Assembly (NCBI RefSeq): GCF_014651595.1 | Contig: NZ_BMXE01000001.1 | Location: forward strand, 682,001 to 746,000 | Length of the DNA stretch: 64,000 nt | Direction of reading: 5' to 3' | DNA from: Pseudovibrio japonicus | GTDB taxonomy: Bacteria; Pseudomonadota; Alphaproteobacteria; Rhizobiales; Stappiaceae | Shown here: positions 8,409-17,029 of the stretch, piece by piece | Layout: every line of letters starts with the position of its first letter | Numbering within the stretch: the first letter of the stretch is position 1 | Translations under genes and position numbers: made by a program | Notes under the pieces: model-generated | Databases searched by the model: none | The model's input: only the letters and a program-made list of their open reading frames with translations | What the model was told of the DNA's origin: nothing

Positions 8409-9617
8409 ATGGCAGACGCCCTTATATTCGATCATGTTCGCACCCCACGTGGGCGCGGCAAGAAAGACGGCTCTTTGCATGAAGTTTCGACAGCACGCCT
8501 TGCGGCGAACGCTCTTGAAGCCATCAGAGACCGCAATGAGCTTGACACCAAGCTTGTAGACGACGTTGTGCTTGGCTGTGTTGACCCGGTAGGCGATGCA
8601 GGCTCTGACATTGCACGTGCTGCTGTTTTTGCAGCAGGCTATGACCGCTCTGTTCCAGGTATGCAGATCAACCGTTTCTGCGCATCCGGTCTTGATGCGG
8701 TGAACATGGGTGCTTCCCAAATCATGTCCGGCCAGAACAAGCTGGTGATTTCCGGCGGTGTGGAAGCGATGAGCCGTGTTGGTCTTGGTGCTTCAGGCGG
8801 TCCATGGCCTGCAGAGCCGCAGGTTGCTATTCCTGCCTACTTTATGCCTCAGGGCGTTTCTGCAGACCTGATCTCCACCAAATACGGTTTCACCCGTGAC
8901 GATGTGGATGCTTACTCTGTAGAGAGCCAGCGCCGTGCGAAAAAGGCATGGGATGAAGGCCGCTTCAAGAACTCTGTTGTTCCTGTGCGCGACATCAACG
9001 GCCTGACCATTCTGGACCATGACGAGCATATGCGTCCTGAAACAGACATGCAGTCTCTTGCAGGTCTGAACCCATCCTTCGAGATGATGGGCAACATGGG
9101 CGGCTTTAACGCTGTTGGCATTCAGGCACACCCTGAGATCGAAAAGATCAACCACATGCACCATGCTGGTAACTCCTCCGGTATCGTGGATGGTGCAGCG
9201 GCTGTGCTGATGGGTTCCAAAGAAGCTGGTGAAGCTTATGGCCTGAAAGCACGTGCACGCATCAAGGCTTTCGCAAACATCGGTTCTGACCCTGCTCTGA
9301 TGCTGACCGGTCCGGTTGATGTGACCGAGAAGCTTTTGAAAAACTCCGGCATGGAAATTGGCGATATCGACCTGTTTGAGCTGAACGAAGCATTTGCTGC
9401 TGTTGTTCTGCGCTACATGCAGGCGTTTGAAATAGACCACTCCAAGATGAACGTGAATGGCGGTGCTATTGCGATGGGTCACCCACTGGGTGCAACTGGC
9501 GCAATGATCCTTGGTACAGTTCTTGACGAGCTGGAGCGCCAGGACAAAAACACAGCTCTCGTGACCCTGTGTATTGGTGCAGGCATGGGTACAGCAACCA
9601 TCATTGAGCGCGTTTAA
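8409..9617 (+). CDS. fadA: Acetyl-CoA C-acyltransferase (3-ketoacyl-CoA thiolase)
   Basis: 402 residues, GGAGG 5 bases before the ATG. It carries out thiolytic cleavage of 3-ketoacyl-CoA, the last step of beta-oxidation. All thiolase catalytic signatures are present: nucleophile Cys91 in [14 protein letters not shown], His358 in [15 protein letters not shown], and Cys388 in CIGAGMGTA. It is followed after 14 bases by fadB, with which it would form the trifunctional-type complex. Degradative thiolases and biosynthetic acetoacetyl-CoA thiolases are close in sequence; the neighbour fadB decides for degradation. Confidence 0.94.
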   Translation: MADALIFDHVRTPRGRGKKDGSLHEVSTARLAANALEAIRDRNELDTKLVDDVVLGCVDPVGDAGSDIARAAVFAAGYDRSVPGMQINRFCASGLDAVNMGASQIMSGQNKLVISGGVEAMSRVGLGASGGPWPAEPQVAIPAYFMPQGVSADLISTKYGFTRDDVDAYSVESQRRAKKAWDEGRFKNSVVPVRDINGLTILDHDEHMRPETDMQSLAGLNPSFEMMGNMGGFNAVGIQAHPEIEKINHMHHAGNSSGIVDGAAAVLMGSKEAGEAYGLKARARIKAFANIGSDPALMLTGPVDVTEKLLKNSGMEIGDIDLFELNEAFAAVVLRYMQAFEIDHSKMNVNGGAIAMGHPLGATGAMILGTVLDELERQDKNTALVTLCIGAGMGTATIIERV

Positions 9618-9631
9618 GGGGAGAGATAGAC

Positions 9632-11845
9632 ATGACTTACACACACTTTACCCTTGAAACCGATGCAGACGGTTTTGCAGTCCTGAAATGGGACTCACCT
9701 GAAAAGCCGATGAACGTTTTTGACGATTCCGTCATTAACGAGCTGGACAAAGTGATCGACGACATCACTGCCGACGACGCTATCAAAGGTGTTGTTGTAG
9801 CTTCCGGCAAGAAAGCGTTCTCCGCTGGTGCTGACCTTTCCATGATCGGCAAGGCACTTGCGACTTATAAGAAGCGTCAGGGCGTTGATGCGGAAGGTGC
9901 TGCAAAGGAACTGTTTGAAGGCACACGTAAGCTTTCTCTCATCCTACGCAAGCTGGAAACCTCCGGTAAGCCATATGTGGCTGCTGTCAATGGTGTTGCC
10001 ATGGGCGGTGGTACCGAGCTGGCACTGGCCTGTCACAAGCGTGTTGGTGCTGAAGACACCCTGAAGATGGCTCTGCCTGAAGTTAAGGTGGGTCTGTTCC
10101 CAGGTGCTGGTGGTACACAGCGTGTTATGCGTCTGGTTCCTGACCTTCAGGGCGGCTTGCAGTTCCTGATGACCGGTCAGAACCTTGATGCGAAGAAGGC
10201 CATGCGCCTGAAGCTGATCGACGCTGTTGCGCCTGAGGCTGACCTGATTGACGCTGCCAAGAAGATGCTCTCAGAAGGTGTTGACCCTGTTGCACCTTGG
10301 GACAAGAAGGGCTTCAAAATCCCGACTGGTAAGGTTTATTCCCCAGCGGGCATGCAGTTCTGGCCAGCAGCGAACGCGATCTACCGTCAGAACACCTATG
10401 ACAACTATCCGGGCGCACGCTACATGCTGCACTCTGTTGTTGAAGGTCTGATGGTTCCAATCGACGCTGGTCTGACCATCGAGAGCCGCTACTTTGCGCA
10501 TGTTCTGCAGAGCAAGGAAGCAGCTGCCATGGTTCGCTCCCTGTTTGGTTCCATGCAGGAGCTGAACAAAGGTGCTCGCCGTCCAGCTGGCGTACCGGAA
10601 AGCAACCTGAAGAAGGTTGGCGTTCTTGGCGCAGGCATGATGGGTGCAGGTATTGCTTACGTGACAGCGAAAGCTGGCCTTGAGGTTGTTCTGATCGACC
10701 AATCTCAGGAAGCTGCTGACAAGGGTAAGTCTTACTCTGAAGGCCTGATGGACAAAGCGATCAAGCGCGGCAAGTCTACAGCTGAGAAGAAAGAAAAGCT
10801 GCTCGGCCTGATCACCGCAACCACCGACTACAGCGCTCTGAGCGATGTGGATCTGGTGATTGAAGCTGTGTTCGAAGACCGTGAAGTGAAGCGTGTTGTA
10901 ACCGAGAAAGCTGAAGCGGCGATGCCAGCTTCTGCAGTCTACGCGTCCAACACCTCTACCCTTCCGATCACCTCTCTGGCAGAAGCTTCTTCCCGTCCAG
11001 CTGACTTTATCGGCATTCACTTCTTCTCCCCAGTGGACAAGATGATGCTTGTTGAGATCATTCTGGGTGAGAAGACCGAGGACAAGGCAACTGCTGTTGC
11101 TCTGGACTACGTGAAGGCAATCAAGAAGACCCCGATTGTTGTAAACGACAGCCGAGGCTTTTACACCTCCCGCGTGGTTGGCACCTATGTTCGCGAAGGC
11201 ATCATGATGCTTTCCGATGGTGTACCGGCAGCCATGATCGAGAACGCTGGCAAGATGGCAGGCATGCCTGTTGGTCCGCTTTCTCTGGGTGATGAAGTTG
11301 CTCTGGACCTTGCCTGGAAGATTAAAGAAGCAACCAAGAAAGACCTTGGCGATGCTTATCCTTCCAGCGGTTTTGACACCATTCTTGATGCGATGGTTGT
11401 TAAGAACGAGCGCTTTGGCCGTAAGAACTCCAAGGGCTTTTACGACTACAAAGGCAAGGACAAGGCTCTGTGGCCTGGTATCACCGAGATCACTGGTCCA
11501 TCCAAGTCCGCTGATGAGTTTGACGTTGAAGAACTGAAAGATCGCTTGCTGGGCATTCAGGCTCTTGAAACCGCTCGCGTGTTTGAAGAGAACTGTCTGA
11601 CAGACGTTCGTGAAGCAGACGTTGGTTCCATCCTTGGCTTCGGCTTTGCACCATTCTCCGGTGGCACGCTGTCTTACATCGACGGCATCGGCACCAAAGA
11701 GTTCGTGGAACGCTGTGACAAGCTGGCTGCCAAGTACGGCGACCGCTTCGCACCAAACAAACAGCTGCGCGCAATGGCAGAAGCTGGCGAGACCTACTAC
11801 GGTAAGTTCTCCCCTGTAGAAGCTATTGCAGAAGCTGCTGAGTAA
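9632..11845 (+). CDS. fadB: Fatty oxidation complex alpha subunit: enoyl-CoA hydratase / 3-hydroxyacyl-CoA dehydrogenase
   Basis: 737 residues, GGGGAGAGA before the ATG. The N-terminal crotonase domain (1-190) has the oxyanion-hole segment NGVAMGGGTELALACH and the two catalytic glutamates (Glu129, Glu150). The NAD-binding domain begins with the Rossmann motif VGVLGAGMMGAGIA (329-341) and has the catalytic His463 in GIHFFSPVDKM; two C-terminal HCDH domains follow. It hydrates enoyl-CoA and oxidises 3-hydroxyacyl-CoA, passing the product to FadA encoded just upstream. The codon use is highly biased, suggesting strong expression. The operon ends at the hairpins at 11855 and 11895. Confidence 0.95.
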   Translation: MTYTHFTLETDADGFAVLKWDSPEKPMNVFDDSVINELDKVIDDITADDAIKGVVVASGKKAFSAGADLSMIGKALATYKKRQGVDAEGAAKELFEGTRKLSLILRKLETSGKPYVAAVNGVAMGGGTELALACHKRVGAEDTLKMALPEVKVGLFPGAGGTQRVMRLVPDLQGGLQFLMTGQNLDAKKAMRLKLIDAVAPEADLIDAAKKMLSEGVDPVAPWDKKGFKIPTGKVYSPAGMQFWPAANAIYRQNTYDNYPGARYMLHSVVEGLMVPIDAGLTIESRYFAHVLQSKEAAAMVRSLFGSMQELNKGARRPAGVPESNLKKVGVLGAGMMGAGIAYVTAKAGLEVVLIDQSQEAADKGKSYSEGLMDKAIKRGKSTAEKKEKLLGLITATTDYSALSDVDLVIEAVFEDREVKRVVTEKAEAAMPASAVYASNTSTLPITSLAEASSRPADFIGIHFFSPVDKMMLVEIILGEKTEDKATAVALDYVKAIKKTPIVVNDSRGFYTSRVVGTYVREGIMMLSDGVPAAMIENAGKMAGMPVGPLSLGDEVALDLAWKIKEATKKDLGDAYPSSGFDTILDAMVVKNERFGRKNSKGFYDYKGKDKALWPGITEITGPSKSADEFDVEELKDRLLGIQALETARVFEENCLTDVREADVGSILGFGFAPFSGGTLSYIDGIGTKEFVERCDKLAAKYGDRFAPNKQLRAMAEAGETYYGKFSPVEAIAEAAE

Positions 11846-11854
11846 TACGGGATC

Positions 11855-11876
11855 GGCTGGGCATATGAGCCCAGCC
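11855..11876 (+). terminator. Hairpin just after fadB
   Basis: GGCTGGGC-ATATGA-GCCCAGCC, a perfect 8-bp stem ten bases after the fadB stop, without a T-run. It may protect the 3' end, with the true terminator following at 11895. Confidence 0.55.
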
Positions 11877-11894
11877 GCCTAGTTAGAGTTGGAA

Positions 11895-11930
11895 GCGCCG
11901 GTGGGAGAGGTCTCGCCGGCGTTTTTTATT
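11895..11930 (+). terminator. Intrinsic terminator of the fadAB operon
   Basis: GCGCCGG...CCGGCG stem, with inner GAGA/TCTC pairing, followed by TTTTTTATT. Standard position, about 50 bases after the fadB stop. Confidence 0.75.
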
Positions 11931-11946
11931 GAGGAGTTTCAGGCCC

Positions 11947-12044
11947 GGTCATCCCGCACTTGATGCGGGATCCAGAGCGACAAACTCAACACTTCAGCAT
12001 CCAAGGCATGGATCCCGCATCGCGCTTCGCTTGTGCGGGATGAC
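11947..12044. repeat. Palindromic intergenic repeat (REP/BIME-like)
   Basis: GGTCATCCCGCACTTGATGC... at the left and the matching ...TGCGGGATGAC at the right. Each half is itself a hairpin (ATCCCGCA-n-TGCGGGAT), and the two halves form a large inverted repeat around a 34-base centre. Similar ATCCCGCA/TGCGGGAT elements occur in many copies in alphaproteobacterial intergenic regions; only one copy is in this window. Confidence 0.75.
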
Positions 12045-12189
12045 GAGAAAGGTGTCAGCTGACAAGCGCGCTTTCAACATTGGAGTATGGAAGGACCACG
12101 AGCCGCAGCTACTCATACCTACGCTCCGTTGCGAAGCTATCCAGATAGAACTAACGGCATTGATGAGTTGGCCTCATATTAGGTTCTTA

Positions 12190-13860
12190 TTAGGCTGGTG
12201 CTTCTACAGATGCAGGTACGAAGTCGTAGCGTTTTTCGTTGGAACTGGCCTTGATCAATCGGAAACCGTTTCTAAGATAAAAATCATTCACCCAGCTTTC
12301 TGGGAAGGTTTCCAACGTAATTGATTTACGCTGCTCTTCGGCGTATTTCTTCAAATAGGTCAGAACGCCGCTTCCAATCCCACGGCTCTGGACGTTGACT
12401 TGAATATAGAGTCGCTCCAAATAGAGGTGGTCGTCACGCTCCCACAAAACATAGAAGCCTACCGTTTTGCCCTGTAGCGTAATTTTGCGTGTGAAAGCAG
12501 GATCAAACGTCTTCTCGAATTCTCTCCCATAAGCGGAGTGATCAAACATTCCGTTCGCTGCCCACTCTTCTTGCATAGCCTCTTGCCTAATATCGGCAAG
12601 CAGATTGAAGTCAGACTTGTCGGCAGCATCCACCGCGAAGTCGCCACAAGTATCCGTGAGCTGCGACAGCTTCCATTCATAGACATTCTCGTCCTCCCGC
12701 TCCTCAAGCAGTGTGAAGCCGTTGTGCTGGTAGAAGGCGTTGGCGCGGCTTTTGGGGAGGACTTCGAGTTTGATGGGTTTGTTTTGCTGTGTGGCCTGTT
12801 GTTTCAGGTGGGTTAGGACTTCTGCCCCGATGCCACGGCCCTGTGCTTTGGGCAGGAAGTAGAGGCGTTCCAGATAGAGGTGGTCAGGTTTGTTCCAGAG
12901 TACGTAGAAGCCAAGGACTTCTTCGTTTTCGGTGATCTTCCATGTGGAGGCCGGGTCGAAGCTGTTTTTGAAGTATTGGCGGTAGAGCGCATGGTCGAAC
13001 AGGCCATTGGCTTCCATATTGTCCTTCATGGCGTGCTGGCGCAGGTCTGCTAGCAGATCAAAGTCCTCAGCTTTCGCCTGCTCCAAGCGCCCGGAGGCTC
13101 GCTCGGAAGGGACTTGCGGAGCATATTCATAGTAATTGTTGAAATCCACGTTGTGCGTGAAGTGGAAGCCGTGGGACTTGTAGAACCTGTTGGAGTTGCT
13201 GATGCGGAGCGCTCCTAAACGGATTGGTTTGCCGACCTGCTGTGCGTGCTCCTTGAGGTTTTGAAGGATTTGTGAGCCGATCCCCTGCCCTTGTGCGGCC
13301 GGCAGTAGGTAGATCATGTCCAGATGGATAAACTCATCATACTCATGGATGGCCGCAAAGCCGAGCAGTTCCCCATCTTGCTCAATCTTCCATGTTGCCT
13401 CGGGCTTGTAGTCTTCAAAGAAATGTCTGCGAGCAAGGGCATAGTCGGTCAGGCCGTTTGCCGCCCATTCATCTTTCATAGCCTCATCGCGAAGGTCAGC
13501 GAGTTGTTCGATATCTTCCGGTTCAGCGCGTTTCAGAATGAAGGATAACGCCTGCTTGATAGCGGCTGTCCCAACATCTTCCCCTTGCTCTTCTGGCAAT
13601 AACCAGAGTTGGCCCCGCTCCACGTGATCAAGCTGCTCGAGCAGCGTGTAGAACCCGATTGTTTTACATCCGCGCACCAGCTTGAACGTCTGTGCAGGAT
13701 TAAAGCTTTGCAAGAAGCTACGGCGTAACCCATCGGGGTTTGAATGCCCCAACGCTTTGCGGCTGTCGTGCGTGGAGGTTACGTATATGTTTGCTAGGAG
13801 GTCTGCGTCGTCAGGTTCCGCAGCGTAGGTAATAAACGGCACACCAATAACTTTCGGCAA
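12190..13860 (-). CDS. Four-fold tandem GNAT acetyltransferase-like protein
   Basis: 556 residues made of four GNAT units in tandem: about 8-108, 109-255, 262-400 and 408-550. Units 2-4 align throughout (RDEAMKDEWAANGLTDYALA, RQHAMKDNMEANGLFDHALY, RQEAMQEEWAANGMFDHSAY) and keep the acetyl-CoA motif as QGQGIGS, QGRGIGA and QSRGIGS. Unit 1 is truncated after its helix 3 and its motif is degenerate (QGEDVGT), so it is probably inactive. Substrates are unknown. No ATG is available at the 5' end: the frame opens at TTG 13860, with GTG 13842 as an alternative, and neither has a good ribosome site. It is convergent with fadB and divergent from the DUF6460 gene. Confidence 0.8.
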   Translation of the reverse strand: MPKVIGVPFITYAAEPDDADLLANIYVTSTHDSRKALGHSNPDGLRRSFLQSFNPAQTFKLVRGCKTIGFYTLLEQLDHVERGQLWLLPEEQGEDVGTAAIKQALSFILKRAEPEDIEQLADLRDEAMKDEWAANGLTDYALARRHFFEDYKPEATWKIEQDGELLGFAAIHEYDEFIHLDMIYLLPAAQGQGIGSQILQNLKEHAQQVGKPIRLGALRISNSNRFYKSHGFHFTHNVDFNNYYEYAPQVPSERASGRLEQAKAEDFDLLADLRQHAMKDNMEANGLFDHALYRQYFKNSFDPASTWKITENEEVLGFYVLWNKPDHLYLERLYFLPKAQGRGIGAEVLTHLKQQATQQNKPIKLEVLPKSRANAFYQHNGFTLLEEREDENVYEWKLSQLTDTCGDFAVDAADKSDFNLLADIRQEAMQEEWAANGMFDHSAYGREFEKTFDPAFTRKITLQGKTVGFYVLWERDDHLYLERLYIQVNVQSRGIGSGVLTYLKKYAEEQRKSITLETFPESWVNDFYLRNGFRLIKASSNEKRYDFVPASVEAPA

Positions 13861-13879
13861 TATGGGAGGGGCACAAAGT

Positions 13880-13902
13880 GGATTTGCATCTATGCAATAT
13901 CC
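13880..13902. promoter_or_regulatory. Imperfect palindrome upstream of the GNAT gene
   Basis: GGATTTGCAT-CT-ATGCAATATCC, arms matching except for one inserted base. Twenty bases upstream of the GNAT frame and in the shared divergent region; a possible operator, with no regulator identified. Confidence 0.4.
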
Positions 13903-14050
13903 CTCGGGCTTCCTATATAGAAATCAATCTTAAGCAATATGCTTTTAACCTAGAGCAGTCAAACTGCCTTGGCTTTCAATTTTTGCGCGTATTCCTGCCG
14001 GTGATCGGCTTTATTTTTATGGGATACGCTTTGGTACAGCGGAGATCTTG

Positions 14051-14323
14051 ATGTCAGACGATAAGTTCAACCGTTTTCTTGGAGACTCGCCAGCACGGGT
14101 TCTCTTTCGGCTGATTTTTCTGTCCCTGATTGTCGGAATTATCCTGGCTGCGCTGGACTTTTCGCCGCTGACGCTGATCTACTCCGTGCAGGAGTTCTTT
14201 GTCAGGATCTGGAATATGGGCTTCTCTGCAATTGAGCGCTTTGGCTCTTACTTCCTGCTTGGCGCCATGGTGGTGGTACCGCTCTGGTTTATCTCCCGGC
14301 TCATGAACTGGCGCGGGCGCTAA
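14051..14323 (+). CDS. DUF6460 small membrane protein
   Basis: 90 residues from ATG 14051 (a TTG one codon earlier is less likely). There are two hydrophobic segments: about 19-38 (FRLIFLSLIVGIILAALDF) and 65-82 (YFLLGAMVVVPLWFIS), separated by an amphipathic stretch with VQEFFVRIWNMGFSAIERFG. The pattern matches the DUF6460 proteins I know from rhizobia (RFLGDxPxRVLxRL start, IWNMGF centre). Function unknown; inner-membrane location predicted. No operon partner. Confidence 0.75.
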   Translation: MSDDKFNRFLGDSPARVLFRLIFLSLIVGIILAALDFSPLTLIYSVQEFFVRIWNMGFSAIERFGSYFLLGAMVVVPLWFISRLMNWRGR

Positions 14324-14351
14324 CAGCGCCAGCCCATTGGGACAGGCCCAT

Positions 14352-14915
14352 TTACTGCATGCAGATATTGTGGATGTTGACGGAGAGGTTGTCGAAGATC
14401 TCCGGATCTTCGCTGGTGTTGCCCATCAGGACGGCAACTTCCAGAGCAGCAAGTACAAAATCTGATTTCACGAGCGCTTCTTCAGAGGACCAGTCACCGC
14501 TGTATTCCAAGAGATCTGCCAGCCAGAGGCGGTTGCGGCGGGCGAAGGTTGCGGCCAGCTGCTGAAGGTCTTCGGGCAAATCATCGTCCTTGTCCCCGAG
14601 CACGGCTGAAAGGAACAGCTCGCCACCATCTGTCATACCTGCCTGAAAGGCTGCAATGTAGGTGTCCAACGCTCTGCGGAAGTGGAGCGTTTGCATGACG
14701 GGGTCACCCAAAATTTGCAGGAAGCGGTCGATGTACCGTTCCAGCACAGCCCGTTCCACCCCGTTCTTCGAGGGGAACATTCTTGAGATGTCCTGTTTGC
14801 TCGCTCCGGTGGTGCTGGCAAGTTGATTTACATCCAAGCCCAACAGGCCACTTTCGCGGATCATATAATCGGCCGTGTCCAGTACGACGCTTCTATCGGT
14901 GAGCACAACACCCAT
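14352..14915 (-). CDS. TetR-like transcriptional regulator
   Basis: 187 residues with GGGAGACAAGT before the ATG. The N-terminal part (residues 8-60: VVLDTADYMIRESGLLGLDV, LASTTGASKQDISRMFPSKN, AVLERYIDRFLQIL) matches a TetR helix-turn-helix, and the rest is the helical ligand and dimer domain. The helix-turn-helix is somewhat atypical (ISRMFPSKN instead of LYHHFPSK). It is downstream of and convergent with the DUF6460 gene; no clear target gene. Confidence 0.75.
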   Translation of the reverse strand: MGVVLTDRSVVLDTADYMIRESGLLGLDVNQLASTTGASKQDISRMFPSKNGVERAVLERYIDRFLQILGDPVMQTLHFRRALDTYIAAFQAGMTDGGELFLSAVLGDKDDDLPEDLQQLAATFARRNRLWLADLLEYSGDWSSEEALVKSDFVLAALEVAVLMGNTSEDPEIFDNLSVNIHNICMQ

Positions 14916-15072
14916 ACTTGTCTCCCAGGCTTACGAGGCTCTTCTTCTTACAGCTTACGAAGGGGATACTGCGCATTTTTCAGAAAATGGCAAGGCACAT
15001 TTACCCCACTAATTCTTGAGGGTAATGCCTCAAATTTTACTTAAATTCTATGCAAAAGAACTTAGTTTTACA

Positions 15073-15978
15073 TCATAGGTACTTCGCGGCGGTCTGGTAC
15101 AAAATTGCATGACGACTAACCAATAGTCCTAGATCGAAGGAATACCCTCCCCCTAGGACACCTGCCATTGGGATACCTGCATTCCTTACCATCCTGAAGA
15201 CCAGATCCTCTCTTTTACGCAGGCCATCGTCCGAAAGGGCGAGACGTCCTAACCTGTCCTCATGGTGCGGATCAACGCCAGCGTTGAAGAACACCAGATC
15301 GGCTTTGAAGGTGGCGAGGACCGATTTAAGTGTCTCCTCAAGGATCGTCAGGTACTCGTCATCTTCCATACCATCCCGCAGAGGCACATCGAGCGTGGAG
15401 GCTCTCTTGCGGACCGGGTAGTTCTTTTCTGAGTGAATGGAGAGCGTGAAGACGCTGGCGTCATGGGCGAAGATGTCGGCAGTGCCGTCACCCTGATGGA
15501 CATCTAGATCGATAATGAGCACGCGGGATGCCATGCGCATGGTTTGCACGGTCCTAACGGCAACAGCCACGTCATTAAACACGCAAAAGCCTGCGCCTTG
15601 TGCAATTCGAGCGTGGTGTGAGCCGCCTGCGGTGTTGCAGGCAATACCGTGCTCCAAAGCCAGCATTGCGGTGAGCAGAGAGCCTCCTGTAGCGCATTGC
15701 GCACGAAAGGACACGCTCTCGTTCATTGGAAAGCCGATCTCGCGGGCAATGGCGCGGGGGACCTGACAGCAGAGGACCTGATCGACATAGTCCTTAGCAT
15801 GAACGCGCAGCAGGTTCTCTCTGGAGATTGGTGTGGGCTCGTGAAACTCATAGAGCCCGCCGTGCGGGTCGGTTTCTTTCAACCACTGAGCCACGCCGGC
15901 ATACTTGCGCATCGGGAAGCGGTGGTTTTCGGGAATATCTGCCGTGTAGGCGGGATGATGCACGATTGGTAGCTTCAC
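15073..15978 (-). CDS. Histone-deacetylase-family amidohydrolase
   Basis: 301 residues. Zinc-dependent deacetylase fold with the expected active site: His-His at 121-122 (NTAGGSHHARIAQGAGFCVF), zinc ligands Asp159 and His161 (IDLDVHQGDGT) and Asp236 (NAGVDPHHED), and the transition-state Tyr279 in GGGYS. Bacterial members deacetylate acetylpolyamines, acetylated small molecules or protein lysines; this short class (about 300 residues, starting LPIVHHPAY) is widespread in alphaproteobacteria. Cytosolic. Single gene. Confidence 0.9.
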   Translation of the reverse strand: MKLPIVHHPAYTADIPENHRFPMRKYAGVAQWLKETDPHGGLYEFHEPTPISRENLLRVHAKDYVDQVLCCQVPRAIAREIGFPMNESVSFRAQCATGGSLLTAMLALEHGIACNTAGGSHHARIAQGAGFCVFNDVAVAVRTVQTMRMASRVLIIDLDVHQGDGTADIFAHDASVFTLSIHSEKNYPVRKRASTLDVPLRDGMEDDEYLTILEETLKSVLATFKADLVFFNAGVDPHHEDRLGRLALSDDGLRKREDLVFRMVRNAGIPMAGVLGGGYSFDLGLLVSRHAILYQTAAKYL

Positions 15979-16161
15979 AGCGGCACCACCTTTTGTGAAG
16001 GTGCGCCGCTGACTATCATCGGTATTGCGAGTTCTGTATTTGCTATTTTGCTCAAAGAAGACATCTGGACCACGGTTTCAGTTGTCTTCTTCTTACAGCA
16101 GTCGCTGTCGCAAGCTCAAGATTGGAATCTGCCAGCCTGCGCGATGGCGAGCTAATACAGA

Positions 16162-16548
16162 TTATGAGCCGGAAGGCTGTGCAACAGACCACTCGTTCAA
16201 TACACCATCACCGGAGATATCGCCCGGAGCTGTATCAAGACGGTATGTATAGAGTGGTTTGCCGTCATAGGCCCATTGCTGCGTTCCGTCACTGCGAGTC
16301 ACGAGGCTGTAATCACCTTCTGCAGATGCACCTTCATCAGCCTCATATGGAGGCCAAAGGAACGCGCAGAGGTGGTCACAAGTTGACTGTCCGCTTGGGT
16401 CGTCAGAATAGATATACAGGGTCATACCGCTGTCGTCTGTCAGGGTTTGACCTTTACTTGTGTCGCCAACCTGCGGTGGAGGGGCTGCAAAGGCACTGGC
16501 TGCGGAGAAGAGAACTAGAACGGCTGCACTCAATAGTAGTCTAGGCAT
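16162..16548 (-). CDS. Secreted COG4315-type protein with two Yx(FWY)xxD repeats
   Basis: 128 residues. Signal peptide at residues 1-22 (LLLSAAVLVLFSAASAFA, cut after AFA). The mature part has two copies of the motif that defines this family, LYIYSDD and LYTYRLD, plus CDHLCAFLWPPY, whose cysteines may pair, and a W-containing DGTQQWAYDGKPLYTY segment. Periplasmic or secreted; function not known. It lacks a lipobox, unlike the lipoprotein members. Confidence 0.82.
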   Translation of the reverse strand: MPRLLLSAAVLVLFSAASAFAAPPPQVGDTSKGQTLTDDSGMTLYIYSDDPSGQSTCDHLCAFLWPPYEADEGASAEGDYSLVTRSDGTQQWAYDGKPLYTYRLDTAPGDISGDGVLNEWSVAQPSGS

Positions 16549-17029
16549 CTACTTTTTTCCTTGTAATGAGGTGACTTGATCGCTTTTCCATTACTGAAAC
16601 CAATATTTCTACCACTAGCAAATGGGCGATATTAAGGCACTATTCTTACTCAAACAAAGAACAACTAAAAGATTTACATAGTCAATACATGCATATTAAG
16701 TATCCAATAAATAACATCGAAAAATAGATCTACCTTTACTCCACAAACCTTGGCGATTTAACTCTTATCTTTAATCAACCTGCTTCCTGAACAGCTGGCC
16801 TAGTGCTTCAGGTAGAGCGTTTTGCTATTGTTTGTTTGCGCGTGCTTTCCGCGCGTGCTCTTTGCATGGATCTGCCTCCAAATTTGGGCACACTACGATT
16901 TCCCTAGGCCCTCCGTAATGTGTATGGACAAACAAGGAACAAACCAATAAGAGCGAAGGATACTCTGATTATGCAATCCATTTTGAGCTGCCTGTTTTTC
17001 TGGCGCTCGTGCGTTCGAAGGTTTTTTGC
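16549..17029. other. AT-rich intergenic region between divergent secreted-protein and MATE genes
   Basis: 480 bases with no credible ORF, strongly AT-rich from 16600 to 16760. A short direct repeat GCGCGTGCT occurs twice near 16839-16861. I see nothing else. Confidence 0.6.
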
